Positions 52,370-60,790 are shown, counted from the first letter of the stretch. The stretch is DNA of 64,000 bases from Novosphingobium fuchskuhlense (GCF_001519075.1 NZ_KQ954244.1:2029090-2093089), one strand, 5' to 3'. Notes: generated by a model not told the origin, from the sequence alone. Numbers and translations are program-made.

Positions 52370-54434
52370 ACCGGCCTTCCTCCTTGAACCGCATGAAGGC
52401 CGCAGCACCCTCGGCAAGGCGCTGCTCCCATGCATCTGCCGACGTGATCGATGGAAGCCTGCCTCGCTCCCTCTTGAACTTCACGGCACGGCCAGCGAGG
52501 TCCTTGGCGTCTTCAGGCGTGATCTTGGTGCGCTTGGCTGAAATCACGGCCTGTACCTGCTTCAACGTGGCCTCGCTCATCGACTTGGCGAGCACGGCAT
52601 AGGCGGCCTGAAACGGGTTGATGCTGTCGATCAGGTCGATGTCGAGTTCGCGCACGTCCATGGCGATCTGGCGCACACCGTCGATCAGCGCGGTGTTGGC
52701 GCGGATCTCGCTCTCTCCGGTATCGACGGAACCCAATGCGATCGCCTTGGCCTTCTGGGTCAGGTTCAGCGCGGCAATCGCATGCTGGCGCACGGCCTCC
52801 TGATCGTCGGCGCTGAGTTCAGGGTACCGATCGCGCACGATCTTGCCCATGGCGACCTGTGTCAGCTCCTGCGGGGGCGTTTCCTCGTCGAACAGCCCGC
52901 GCTCGACGGTGGCCTTGGTCTGCACAAATGCTGCGATCACCTCGTTGATGTCCTCCTGGCATATCCTTGTCGCTTCAGGACTCTTGGGTTCCACCAAGCC
53001 AGCTATCTCGAAGTGATATTGCCCGCGCTCCTCGTTCACGCCGATGTTGGTCTTGCCCGGCTGGTAGCCTGCCTCGCCGTAGTCGAAGTCAGGCAGCGGC
53101 CCTTTGTTCTTTGGCGTGAAGGTGAAGCGAGGCGCGAGCACCTGCTCCATCAGCAGACTGGCGGCGATTGCCTTCAGCGTGTCGTTGATCGCCTCCGCCA
53201 CAGCAGCCTCGCTGGCATCGGGTTCGGCGATGAGGTTGGTGAAGGTGGCAACCTCCTTGCCCGGCGCATCGCGCGTGGCGCGCCCGATGATCTGGATGAT
53301 CTCGGTGAGGCTGGAGCGGTAGCCGACAGTCAGTGCATGCTCGCACCAGATCCAGTCGAACCCTTCCTTGGCCATCCCCAGCGCAATGATCACGTCCACA
53401 TGATCACGGTCGTTCTTGTGGGCGGGGTCCTTCAGCGCGACGAGCACCTTGGAGCGGCGCGCCGGGTCGCTGTCGTCTACCAGATCGGCGATCTTGAGCA
53501 CCCGGCCATCAGGCAGCGCGACCAGCTCGAAGCCGGTCACCGGGTCGGCCCCGGTCCACTTGCCAAGATAATGCAGGATCTCGTTGACCTCGGTCACCTT
53601 GTCCTTGGTGCTCTCACGCGCATTGACGGAGGGGATGTGGACGATCGTCTTGCGGCTAGGATCAAGGCAATGTTCGATCGCCTCCAGATAGCGGCCCGTG
53701 TAGAAGAAATAGCCGATGTTGAGCGCCTTGAGGTGCTCATAGCCGTTGAGCTGCTCGTAGTAGGTGTAGGTGACCGTCTGGAACCTTGCCTCGTCCTCAG
53801 GGGTCAGCACGGGCGCTGCGTCGCCCCTGAAGTAGCTGCCGGTCATGGCGACGATGTGGGCCTTGTCACGCGCGATGAACGCGGCGAGCTGCGCACCCAG
53901 CCGGTTATCGGGATGCGCGGAAACGTGGTGGAACTCGTCCACTGCGATCAGCCGGTCGTCGAAGGCCTCAACGCCCAGCGCATCCACGGCAAAGCGGAAC
54001 GTGGCATGGGTGCAGACGAGCACCGGATCGCTGCTTGTGAGGAACTGGCCCACAGCCTTGACCTTGGAGGGGTCAACGCGCTCCTCGTCAGGCCCCGGCG
54101 CGTTGCACAGGTTCCATTGCGGCTTCACCGTCCAGTCGGCCCAGAAGCCATAGGAGGCCAGCGGCTCATCAGCGAAGCTGCCGCCGATCGACTTCTCCGG
54201 CACGACGATGATCGCCTGCTTCAGTCCCTGATTGTGCAGCTTGTCGAGCGCGATGAACATTAGCGCACGGCTCTTGCCAGAGGCAGGCGGCGACTTGATC
54301 AGCAGGTATTGCTCGCCGCGCTTGTTGTAGGCGCGCTCCTGCATCGGGCGCATGCCAAGCGCGTTGGCCTTGCCTGAGACGCCCGTGCGGGCCGTCTGGA
54401 AGCTCACGGCGGGGATTGGCGTGGCAGTGGTCAT
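52362..54434 (-). CDS. DEAH-type helicase of the restriction-like operon
   Basis: The 690-residue product is a superfamily 2 helicase or translocase. Walker A is KSPPASGKSRAL (PPASGKS at residues 49-55), the Walker B/DEAH variant is DEFHH (166-170), motif III is AMTGSYF (about 197), motif V is MAKEGFDW, and motif VI is QIIGRATRD (381-389). A roughly 300-residue C-terminal region follows. It resembles the R/Res-type helicases of type I/III restriction and SSL2-like phage-defence helicases. The start at 54432-54434 overlaps the 65-aa gene by four bases. It lies between methylase and nuclease genes and probably drives DNA translocation. Confidence 0.9.
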   Translation of the reverse strand: MTTATPIPAVSFQTARTGVSGKANALGMRPMQERAYNKRGEQYLLIKSPPASGKSRALMFIALDKLHNQGLKQAIIVVPEKSIGGSFADEPLASYGFWADWTVKPQWNLCNAPGPDEERVDPSKVKAVGQFLTSSDPVLVCTHATFRFAVDALGVEAFDDRLIAVDEFHHVSAHPDNRLGAQLAAFIARDKAHIVAMTGSYFRGDAAPVLTPEDEARFQTVTYTYYEQLNGYEHLKALNIGYFFYTGRYLEAIEHCLDPSRKTIVHIPSVNARESTKDKVTEVNEILHYLGKWTGADPVTGFELVALPDGRVLKIADLVDDSDPARRSKVLVALKDPAHKNDRDHVDVIIALGMAKEGFDWIWCEHALTVGYRSSLTEIIQIIGRATRDAPGKEVATFTNLIAEPDASEAAVAEAINDTLKAIAASLLMEQVLAPRFTFTPKNKGPLPDFDYGEAGYQPGKTNIGVNEERGQYHFEIAGLVEPKSPEATRICQEDINEVIAAFVQTKATVERGLFDEETPPQELTQVAMGKIVRDRYPELSADDQEAVRQHAIAALNLTQKAKAIALGSVDTGESEIRANTALIDGVRQIAMDVRELDIDLIDSINPFQAAYAVLAKSMSEATLKQVQAVISAKRTKITPEDAKDLAGRAVKFKRERGRLPSITSADAWEQRLAEGAAAFMRFKEEGRYV

Positions 54435-54628
54435 TGGCCTGCCTTATGCTTCTCTACGAACGCTGCGATGCTGCCGTATTGCTCCTTCACGCGGGTCTGC
54501 ACCTTGCGCATCATGTCCTGCCCTCGCTCTGGCCAGCCGTGCTGCTCGAACATCTTGTTGAAATTGCCGTACTGACGGGCGGCTATTTCGCCGATGGCCT
54601 TGGCATCCCAGCCGGGTTCCTTGCTCAT
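54431..54628 (-). CDS. 65-residue small protein within the defence operon
   Basis: A short charged, helical product (MSKEPGWDAKAIGEIAARQY, then MFEQHGWPERGQDMMRKVQT) with no recognised family. It overlaps both the methyltransferase stop and the helicase start by four bases and is therefore translated with them. It could be an assembly factor, an inhibitor or a DNA-mimic regulator. None of these can be shown from sequence. Confidence 0.75.
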   Translation of the reverse strand: MSKEPGWDAKAIGEIAARQYGNFNKMFEQHGWPERGQDMMRKVQTRVKEQYGSIAAFVEKHKAGQ

Positions 54629-57378
54629 GCGGCTTTCCCCTTTGCAGTCATCTTGGTGTAGAGTTCGAAGAGCTTCTCCAGCCGCTCGGTGTCATTGCGG
54701 AAGCGGCGACCGATGTAGATGCGTTCCAGCACCTCATCGTTGCGATCGTGCGCGGCGCGCAGGTCATCGGGCATGGCTTCGGGATCATAGAGGTCGGCGA
54801 TCGTTGCCGGGAAATGCGCCTCGCGGGCGAGAAGGATGTCCTCCGCACAGAGGGTGAGGTCGGCCTTGTTCAGGTCGGTTAGGGTCGGGATCGGGAAGGT
54901 GTTCCAGCCGAGGGTGTTGGAATAGGAGAAGTCGGTTCGCATGCGGACACAAACGGTGCCGATCCAAACCCAGTGCAGGCGCGAGGCGATTAAAGCCATG
55001 TTCCAGAGTGGGGCGTCGTATAGTGCGAAGTTTCTATCGCCGATGATCGCACTCGAATCCATTACACCAACCGGAAGGTATGGCCGGTTCTCTGAACTTA
55101 CTCGCGGAGTCACGATAACTCGCGCCGTGGCAGCGCGAGGGCTTTTGAATTGATGCGGGCGCGCCGCAAGGCTTCGCGCATAAGCATCTTTGCTCATCAA
55201 CCGAGCGCGCCTAACCTGCTCAACTTGCTGCTTTACAGGTTCACAACCCTCCAGAGCCGGCAAGTCATCGTTATTTATCCAAATGCAGTAGCGAACCTCG
55301 CCATTTATAAACTCTTTTGAGCCAAAAAACCGTTTTACAAAGCGCTCGCGGTCTCGCCGCGTGAGATGCATTTCGTCCAATTGTGCTGATGTGATTGTAA
55401 GATGGCCACCATCATCCGCCTTGTTGCCAAAATCCATCGGCGAGACTTCTGTTAGGGGATACATGGCTTTGGCGACGACGACCTGCGGCGCGGCAATGAG
55501 GTAGGCGTTTATATTCTCGACTGCTTTGGCGGCGACGCTCCGATCGTCAGCTTCTGAATAGAGCATGCGAACGCGCCCAACATGGTTTGATAGTCCAACA
55601 ATGCTAACCGTGACGCCCGCATTGTGGCTGGCTAGATTGGACCACTTGAAGCTAGGAAACGCAAACGCGATCTCGTGACCTGTCGCGAATATCATAGGCC
55701 AAAGAAATGGAACCTGCTGGCCCTGACAAATGGAGTTCGTTGCCACGAACGCGGCAGAGGAATTTGTGCGAGTACCGTAGTCAGCAGCCTTCATAAACCA
55801 GCCTGCGACGTAATCGAGGGCTTTCCACGTGCTGGTTCGATGCGAGAAAATCGCTTCAAGGTCGGCTTTCTGCGCGGCTGTTTGCCACGTAGAGCCGAGA
55901 TACGGCGGGTTGCCGCAGATGTACGTCTCGCCGCCCTCGTTCTCGAAGTCGATCTCGGCCTGCGCCAATGGTGTTCCAAACAGGTCGTCCGCCTGAACCT
56001 TCACCCCGGTTCCAGTAGGGCCGCAAAGGCTCAGCCAGTCCAGCCGGAGGGCATTGCCGCAGGTGATCCAGTTCTGGCTGTCGAGCGGCAGGAACTCGGC
56101 CAACGCTTCCTTCTGGCCGCGATAGGTCACGTCGCACTGATATTCTGCAATGATCAGCGCTAGCCGAGCGATCTCTGCGGGGAAGTCCCGCAGCTCGATG
56201 CCACGAAAGTTGGTGAGCGGAATGTCGCTGCGTCGATCAGGTTCGCCGCGCCGCCGGTTAATCTCGGCCTCCAGCTCTCGCATCTGCTTGTAGGCGATCA
56301 CGAGGAAGTTGCCCGAACCGCAAGCCGGATCGAACACTCGTATCTTTGCCATGCGTTGGCGCAGGTTCAGCAGCTTGCGCGCGTTGTCCCCCGCCTCCTC
56401 CAGCTTGGCCCGCAGGTCATCGAGGAACAGCGGGTTCAACACCTTCAGGATATTGGGAACCGAGGTGTAGTGCATCCCCAGCGCGCCACGCTCCTCGTCG
56501 TCCGCCACAGCCTGAATCATCGAGCCGAAGATGTCCGGGTTTATCTTCCGCCAGTCGAGGCTGCCGATGTGGAGGAGGTAGGAGCGGGCAATCCGGCTGA
56601 AGTGTGGGCAATCGGTGCTCCCGGAGAAGAGCTGCCCGTTCACATAGGGGAACTGGTTGGCATAGCGTTTGATGCCAGCCGCCTCGCGATCGGCCAGCTT
56701 GGTGTCCATTGCGCGGAACACTTCGGCGATCACGAGGTGTGTGTCCGATGCATCGCGCGCGGTCATCTGCTCGACCGTCTTGCTGAACAGGTCATCGCCA
56801 TGGAAGATGTCCGTATCCTCGGCAAAGAAGCAGAAGATCAGCCGGGCCATGAAGTGGTTCATGTCGTGCCGCCGATCGGCCATTGCCCAATCCGGGTTGT
56901 CCTTCAGCAGCTCGATGTAGAGCTTGTTAAGCCGCCCAGTCGCCTTGATATCGAACGCACTCTCGCGAATCTGCTCGACCGTGGTGATGCCCGCCAGCGG
57001 CAGGAAGAAGCCGAAGTGATCGGAGAACTGGGCATAGGCGCAGGCCACCGTGCCGCCGCCGTTCATGTCTTCGGCCTGAAACTCGATGCCATCGGTGGCA
57101 AGGATGAACTTGGCCTTCTGCGATGCCGTCTTGGCGCTGGCGCGCAGGGCGGAGAGCGTGGCGTCCACCTCGCCCGGTTCACAGGTTGCAATATGGATGT
57201 TCCCGCGCTGTAGCACCCCTCCAGCGACGTCTGACTGGTTGGTGGCCCCCGTGCGCAAACGCTGGATGGCCGTTCCCTTGCTGCCGAACGCGGTCAGGAA
57301 CTGATAGGCGAACTCGCCCCGGTCAAAGGGTTCAAGCGCGAGGGCGGATACGGCTTCATCGATCTCGACTGGGTTCAT
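54625..57378 (-). CDS. MmeI-like class I DNA methyltransferase
   Basis: The 917-residue product is an N6-adenine type DNA methyltransferase. An N-terminal region (FAYQFLTAFGSKGTAIQRLR; IHIATCEPG) resembles the N-domain of MmeI-type enzymes. It is followed by a helical spacer, motif I FDPACGSGNF (residues 349-358), motif IV GNPPYLG (489-495), and a C-terminal target-recognition region. I see no convincing PD-D/ExK nuclease motif in the N-domain. ATG at 57376-57378 is preferred over 57414. Bases encoding about residues 493-776 are visibly AT-richer than the rest. It heads the four-gene operon. Confidence 0.88.
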   Translation of the reverse strand: MNPVEIDEAVSALALEPFDRGEFAYQFLTAFGSKGTAIQRLRTGATNQSDVAGGVLQRGNIHIATCEPGEVDATLSALRASAKTASQKAKFILATDGIEFQAEDMNGGGTVACAYAQFSDHFGFFLPLAGITTVEQIRESAFDIKATGRLNKLYIELLKDNPDWAMADRRHDMNHFMARLIFCFFAEDTDIFHGDDLFSKTVEQMTARDASDTHLVIAEVFRAMDTKLADREAAGIKRYANQFPYVNGQLFSGSTDCPHFSRIARSYLLHIGSLDWRKINPDIFGSMIQAVADDEERGALGMHYTSVPNILKVLNPLFLDDLRAKLEEAGDNARKLLNLRQRMAKIRVFDPACGSGNFLVIAYKQMRELEAEINRRRGEPDRRSDIPLTNFRGIELRDFPAEIARLALIIAEYQCDVTYRGQKEALAEFLPLDSQNWITCGNALRLDWLSLCGPTGTGVKVQADDLFGTPLAQAEIDFENEGGETYICGNPPYLGSTWQTAAQKADLEAIFSHRTSTWKALDYVAGWFMKAADYGTRTNSSAAFVATNSICQGQQVPFLWPMIFATGHEIAFAFPSFKWSNLASHNAGVTVSIVGLSNHVGRVRMLYSEADDRSVAAKAVENINAYLIAAPQVVVAKAMYPLTEVSPMDFGNKADDGGHLTITSAQLDEMHLTRRDRERFVKRFFGSKEFINGEVRYCIWINNDDLPALEGCEPVKQQVEQVRRARLMSKDAYARSLAARPHQFKSPRAATARVIVTPRVSSENRPYLPVGVMDSSAIIGDRNFALYDAPLWNMALIASRLHWVWIGTVCVRMRTDFSYSNTLGWNTFPIPTLTDLNKADLTLCAEDILLAREAHFPATIADLYDPEAMPDDLRAAHDRNDEVLERIYIGRRFRNDTERLEKLFELYTKMTAKGKAA

Positions 57379-57877
57379 GGGTGCAACGATACGGCGGCTG
57401 CGGTCGATCGCCAAGGTCGGTCGCGATCAAAAGCGCGGGTCCCTCTAAGGTGGTGCCCTGTCGCGGGGTACGCACCACCGCGACGTCGCGCTACTGACAA
57501 GAATGTAAGTTGCTTCCTTGCCCTCACGCAGAACCGCCCAACAAGACTAGCTATTGCCATTTTGTGCGTCGGCGACGTTCGCACACGTAAACGCAGCACG
57601 ACGCGCGCAAGGCTGATTGCAAGGATGGCGACGAAGGAGGCCTTCCTCTATCGGGTCGAGCAGCGTTGCAACTGGGATCTTGCCCTCGGGCGGCGATTTT
57701 CTTTACGAAGGGCGTCAAAGCCGTGACCTGCTAGGCTGCTGGCCGTGGCTAGCTCAAACAATTTTTTCATTCTAGAGCCTCGCTACGCTCAAGGCACCTT
57801 ACACTGCTACCGCTCTCGGGGCAGGCGATAGGATGGGATAGGATAGAGCTTCGGGTTCATCCGGGAATTTGGTGATC
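57379..57877. other. Divergent control region between the methylase operon and the RTX gene
   Basis: About 500 bases with no convincing gene. Near the methylase, GGTGGTG (57450-57456) pairs with CACCACC (57473-57479), GTCGCGG (57460-57466) with CCGCGAC (57478-57484), and CGCGACGTCGCG (57479-57490) is a perfect palindrome. These overlap and cannot all form at once. A GATAGGAT direct repeat lies near 57828. Promoters for both genes should be here, but I cannot name one with confidence. Confidence 0.5.
57450..57490. promoter_or_regulatory. Overlapping inverted repeats upstream of the methylase operon
   Basis: Two mutually exclusive hairpins and a 12-bp palindrome lie 72-112 bases upstream of the methyltransferase start. 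Restriction-modification operons often have a self-regulating operator at this place. No controller gene is obvious except possibly the 65-aa protein. Confidence 0.35.
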
Positions 57878-60475
57878 ATGCTTGTAATTGACAAAGTCGG
57901 CGCTGAGTTTCTGGTCAACACGGAGACGGCCGGCAATCAAATTTACTCCCCCATAACAGGCCTTAGCAACGGCGGGTTCGTGGTCGCTTGGGCAAATGAC
58001 ATTGGCTTTATAAAGGCACAGTTGTTCGGGGACGATGGCGCCAAGGTCGGTGGCGAGTTTCTGGTCAACACTCATGTGGCCTATCCATCACAGCCGTCAA
58101 TCACCAGCCTTGTCAATGGCGGGTTCGTGGTCACATGGCAGGCAGAGGACTACACGCTGGGCGACAGCAGTCACTCTTGTATCGCCGCGCAGGTTTTCGG
58201 CGCCGATGGCGCAAAGGTTGGCAGTGCGTTTCTGGTTAACACGCAGACGGCGAACTATCAGGAAGAGCCGACGATCACCTCCCTTGCAAATGGAGGCTTC
58301 GTGGTCGCTTGGACCGATTTTAGCGGCACACAGGGTGATGGTTCGGGGGGTGTAGTCAAGGCGCAGGTATTCACGGCCGACGGTACAAAGTTCGGCAGGG
58401 AGCTTGGGGTCAGTAGCGAGGCGCCTAGTAGTCAGAGCAGACCGGCCATCGCCAGCTTAAACAATGGCGGCTTCGTTGTAACATGGCAATGCGGTGACGG
58501 ACCTGTCGATTTTCATAACGGCTACAGAATCATGGCCCAAATATTTGGGTCAGACGGCACTAAAATTGGTGGCACGTTATTGGTGAGTCCAGAAACAAAA
58601 AATTCTCAATTGGATCCTTCAATTGCGAGCCTATATAATGGAGGGTTTGTTATTGTTTGGGATGGTATTAGGGATTTTCAAGGGTCAGATGTAAAGGCGC
58701 AGCTATACGATTCAAAAGGATTCAAAATTGATAAAGATTTTATTTTAACATCCGATTATACAGGGTTCTCTCCCCAAGTAAGTGGACTAAAAAACGGCGG
58801 ATTTGTGGTTGTAATGCAAGGCCCTTACCGGAATAGCGACGACATATTGTCGCAGGTTTTTGGTGAAGACGGCGCCAAAATTGGACGCGAATTTTTGGTT
58901 AATTCGCAGACATACAGTCTTCAAAACTCGCCACGTGTAACTACCCTATCTAATGGCGGCTTTGCGGTGAGTTGGAACGACTACAGTGGCACGCTTGGTG
59001 ATATTAGTGGTGGAAGTATCAAGGCGCAGATCTTCGGAGTCAACACGGCCCCCGTGATCGTCTCGAACGGCGGCGCGGCTGCTGCTGCGGTGTCCATCGC
59101 CGAGAACACCACGACCGTCACGACAGTCACCGCGACCGATCCTGATGCGGGCACGACGCTCACGTACTCGATCTCGGGCGGCGCTCATGCTTCGCTGTTC
59201 TCGATCGATGCGAGCACGGGTGCACTTGCGTTCAAGGCAGCGCCCAACTTCGAGACCCCTGCCGACGCTGGCGGCAACAACGTTTATGATGTCATCGTGC
59301 AGGTCTCGGATGGATCACTGACTGACACGCAGGCGATCTCGGTCGCGGTGACCAACGTCAATGAATTCCCTCCGTTGATCACAAGCAATGGTGGCGGGGC
59401 ATCGGCCTTTTTGACGATCTCAGAGAACAATACTGCTGTGACAGCGGTCGCAGCCAGCGATGCTGATGCTGGCGCCCGGATCCACTACGGCATTGTCGGT
59501 GGCGCAGACGCAAGCCTCTTCAAGATCAGCCGATCGACCGGCGTGCTCACATTCAAGTCCGCGCCAGACTTCGAAACCCCAACGGACGCTGGCCACGACA
59601 ATGTCTATGACGTGGTCCTGCAGGCCTCGGATGGCTCGCGCACCGATCAACAGGCCATCTCCGTGTCGGTTAGCGATGTGGTCAATGAGCTGCTTGTGGG
59701 CACCTCCCACGCAGACAATCTGACCGGCGCAGGCGGGAGCGATACGCTGAAAGGCTGCGCTGGTGACGACACGCTTATCGGGGGGGGCGGCAATGATCTA
59801 CTCGATGGAGGGAAGGGCGCTGACCACATGGATGGTGGCGCAGGCAACGACACCTACATCGTAGACAATGCCGGTGATGTCGTTGTTGAAAAGGCCGGCA
59901 ACGGTATCGATACGATCAAGGCGATCGTTAGTTTGGCGCTTTGGGGCAATGTCGAAAACCTTACGTTCACCGGCACCGCTGATCTAAGCGCGCGCGGCAA
60001 CGATCTTGCCAACACCATCGTTGGGAATAGCGGTTCAAATGCATTGTTTGGAGGTAGCGGGGCTGATGCACTCAAGGGTGGCGCTGGAAACGACACGCTT
60101 TCTGGGGGCGAGGGCAAGGACGCCCTTACGGGCGGCGCTGGTCAAGACTTCTTCGTGTTTGACACAACACCGGGCGCGGCAAACGTGGACAAGATTACCG
60201 ATTTCAGTTTCGGAGATGGCGACAAAATCCAGATCAGCCAGAGTGTCTTTGCAGGCTTCACTCATCTCGGCGCGCTGGCGGCTGGCGAGTTCTATTCCGC
60301 TGCTGGTGCAACGAGTGCACACGATGCCTCGGACCGCGTGATCTACGACACGACCACGGGGAAGCTCTACTACGACGCCGATGGTCAGGGCGGCGCAGCT
60401 GCCGTCCAGATCGCCGTGCTCGGATCGTCGACACACCCAATCCTGATCTACAGCGACCTGCAAATCATCGCGTGA
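57878..60475 (+). CDS. Large secreted repeat protein with RTX calcium-binding C-terminus
   Basis: The 865-residue product has three parts. Residues 1-385 hold seven repeats of about 50 residues, each with an NGGFVVxW core and a following G-DGxK-G-FLVN element. Two cadherin/VCBS-like domains follow (about 390-600). The C-terminus has RTX nonapeptides in two blocks (GGSDTLKGCAGDDTLIGG; GGAGNDTLSGGEGKDALTGG) and a final hydrophobic-acidic tail typical of type I secretion signals. There is no N-terminal signal peptide. ATG at 57878 is chosen; TTG at 57869 and GTG at 57872 are alternatives. No secretion genes lie nearby. Base composition changes sharply near 59040. Confidence 0.85.
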   Translation: MLVIDKVGAEFLVNTETAGNQIYSPITGLSNGGFVVAWANDIGFIKAQLFGDDGAKVGGEFLVNTHVAYPSQPSITSLVNGGFVVTWQAEDYTLGDSSHSCIAAQVFGADGAKVGSAFLVNTQTANYQEEPTITSLANGGFVVAWTDFSGTQGDGSGGVVKAQVFTADGTKFGRELGVSSEAPSSQSRPAIASLNNGGFVVTWQCGDGPVDFHNGYRIMAQIFGSDGTKIGGTLLVSPETKNSQLDPSIASLYNGGFVIVWDGIRDFQGSDVKAQLYDSKGFKIDKDFILTSDYTGFSPQVSGLKNGGFVVVMQGPYRNSDDILSQVFGEDGAKIGREFLVNSQTYSLQNSPRVTTLSNGGFAVSWNDYSGTLGDISGGSIKAQIFGVNTAPVIVSNGGAAAAAVSIAENTTTVTTVTATDPDAGTTLTYSISGGAHASLFSIDASTGALAFKAAPNFETPADAGGNNVYDVIVQVSDGSLTDTQAISVAVTNVNEFPPLITSNGGGASAFLTISENNTAVTAVAASDADAGARIHYGIVGGADASLFKISRSTGVLTFKSAPDFETPTDAGHDNVYDVVLQASDGSRTDQQAISVSVSDVVNELLVGTSHADNLTGAGGSDTLKGCAGDDTLIGGGGNDLLDGGKGADHMDGGAGNDTYIVDNAGDVVVEKAGNGIDTIKAIVSLALWGNVENLTFTGTADLSARGNDLANTIVGNSGSNALFGGSGADALKGGAGNDTLSGGEGKDALTGGAGQDFFVFDTTPGAANVDKITDFSFGDGDKIQISQSVFAGFTHLGALAAGEFYSAAGATSAHDASDRVIYDTTTGKLYYDADGQGGAAAVQIAVLGSSTHPILIYSDLQIIA

Positions 60476-60555
60476 TGCGGTGACGGACAAGCATTCAGAT
60501 ATCGTTCTCCTCTTGGCAAATTGCCAAAGGCGAAGTCAGAGCGTATTGGTAAAGC

Positions 60556-60577
60556 AGTGGTGGGAAGGTTGGTGGGA
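60556..60577 (+). repeat. Paired 9-mers near attR (possible integrase arm sites)
   Basis: GTGGTGGGA at 60557-60565 and TTGGTGGGA at 60569-60577 repeat the attL-side pair with the same 12-base spacing. They lie about 52 bases before attR. Confidence 0.55.
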
Positions 60578-60628
60578 GTGATCTCACCAACCGTCGATAC
60601 CGATGGAATTCTGCGCTTTTTGGGCGGA

Positions 60629-60642
60629 CTCCCGCTCCGCCA
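60629..60642 (+). repeat. attR core, copy of the tRNA-Ser end
   Basis: CTCCCGCTCCGCCA, identical to 46395-46408. It marks the right end of the island. The base before it differs from the tRNA, so the identity core is 14 bases. Confidence 0.85.
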
Positions 60643-60648
60643 GCTATC

Positions 60649-60679
60649 CCGATTTTTCTAGATAACCCGGAAAAATCGG
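60649..60679 (+). terminator. Inverted repeat after attR, probably the original tRNA-Ser terminator
   Basis: CCGATTTTTC (60649-60658) and GAAAAATCGG (60670-60679) form a 10-bp stem with an 11-base loop. Before insertion it would have lain just after the tRNA-Ser CCA and could have ended its transcript. Confidence 0.5.
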
Positions 60680-60790
60680 CGTCTTCCCATGGCAAGGCCC
60701 ACGATAACTGTGTGATCGCCGGCGTCGGATTGCGAACCAGCGCGGATGGCATTCAGGTTCCGACGCTGCTCCCGATTTCGAAGGCAGCGT

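Larger units (their letters stand above)
46395..60642. mobile_element. Integrated genomic island at tRNA-Ser, about 14.2 kb
   Basis: The element is bounded by two copies of the 14-mer CTCCCGCTCCGCCA: the tRNA 3' end (46395-46408) and a copy at 60629-60642. It carries a tyrosine integrase next to the left end, an AlpA-like protein, a primase-helicase, a four-gene methylase/helicase/nuclease operon and an RTX secreted protein. No capsid, tail or conjugation genes are present, so it resembles a P4-like satellite or a small integrative defence island. Paired 9-mers that fit integrase arm sites lie near both ends. Confidence 0.85.
60476..60790. other. Right junction of the island and flanking host sequence
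   Basis: This 315-base gap contains the paired arm-like 9-mers (60557-60577), attR (60629-60642) and an inverted repeat that starts host sequence (60649-60679). I see no gene; the open frame 60495-60752 spans the junction and is rejected. Confidence 0.7.

Noticed and set aside
51185-57378. Assignment of the operon to DISARM or BREX.
   Set aside because: DrmA/DrmB, PglZ and BrxC-type proteins are absent; only methylase and helicase are shared in general.
60495-60752. A minus-strand frame across the right island end.
   Set aside because: It spans attR, so it would be created by integration; no start site or motif.
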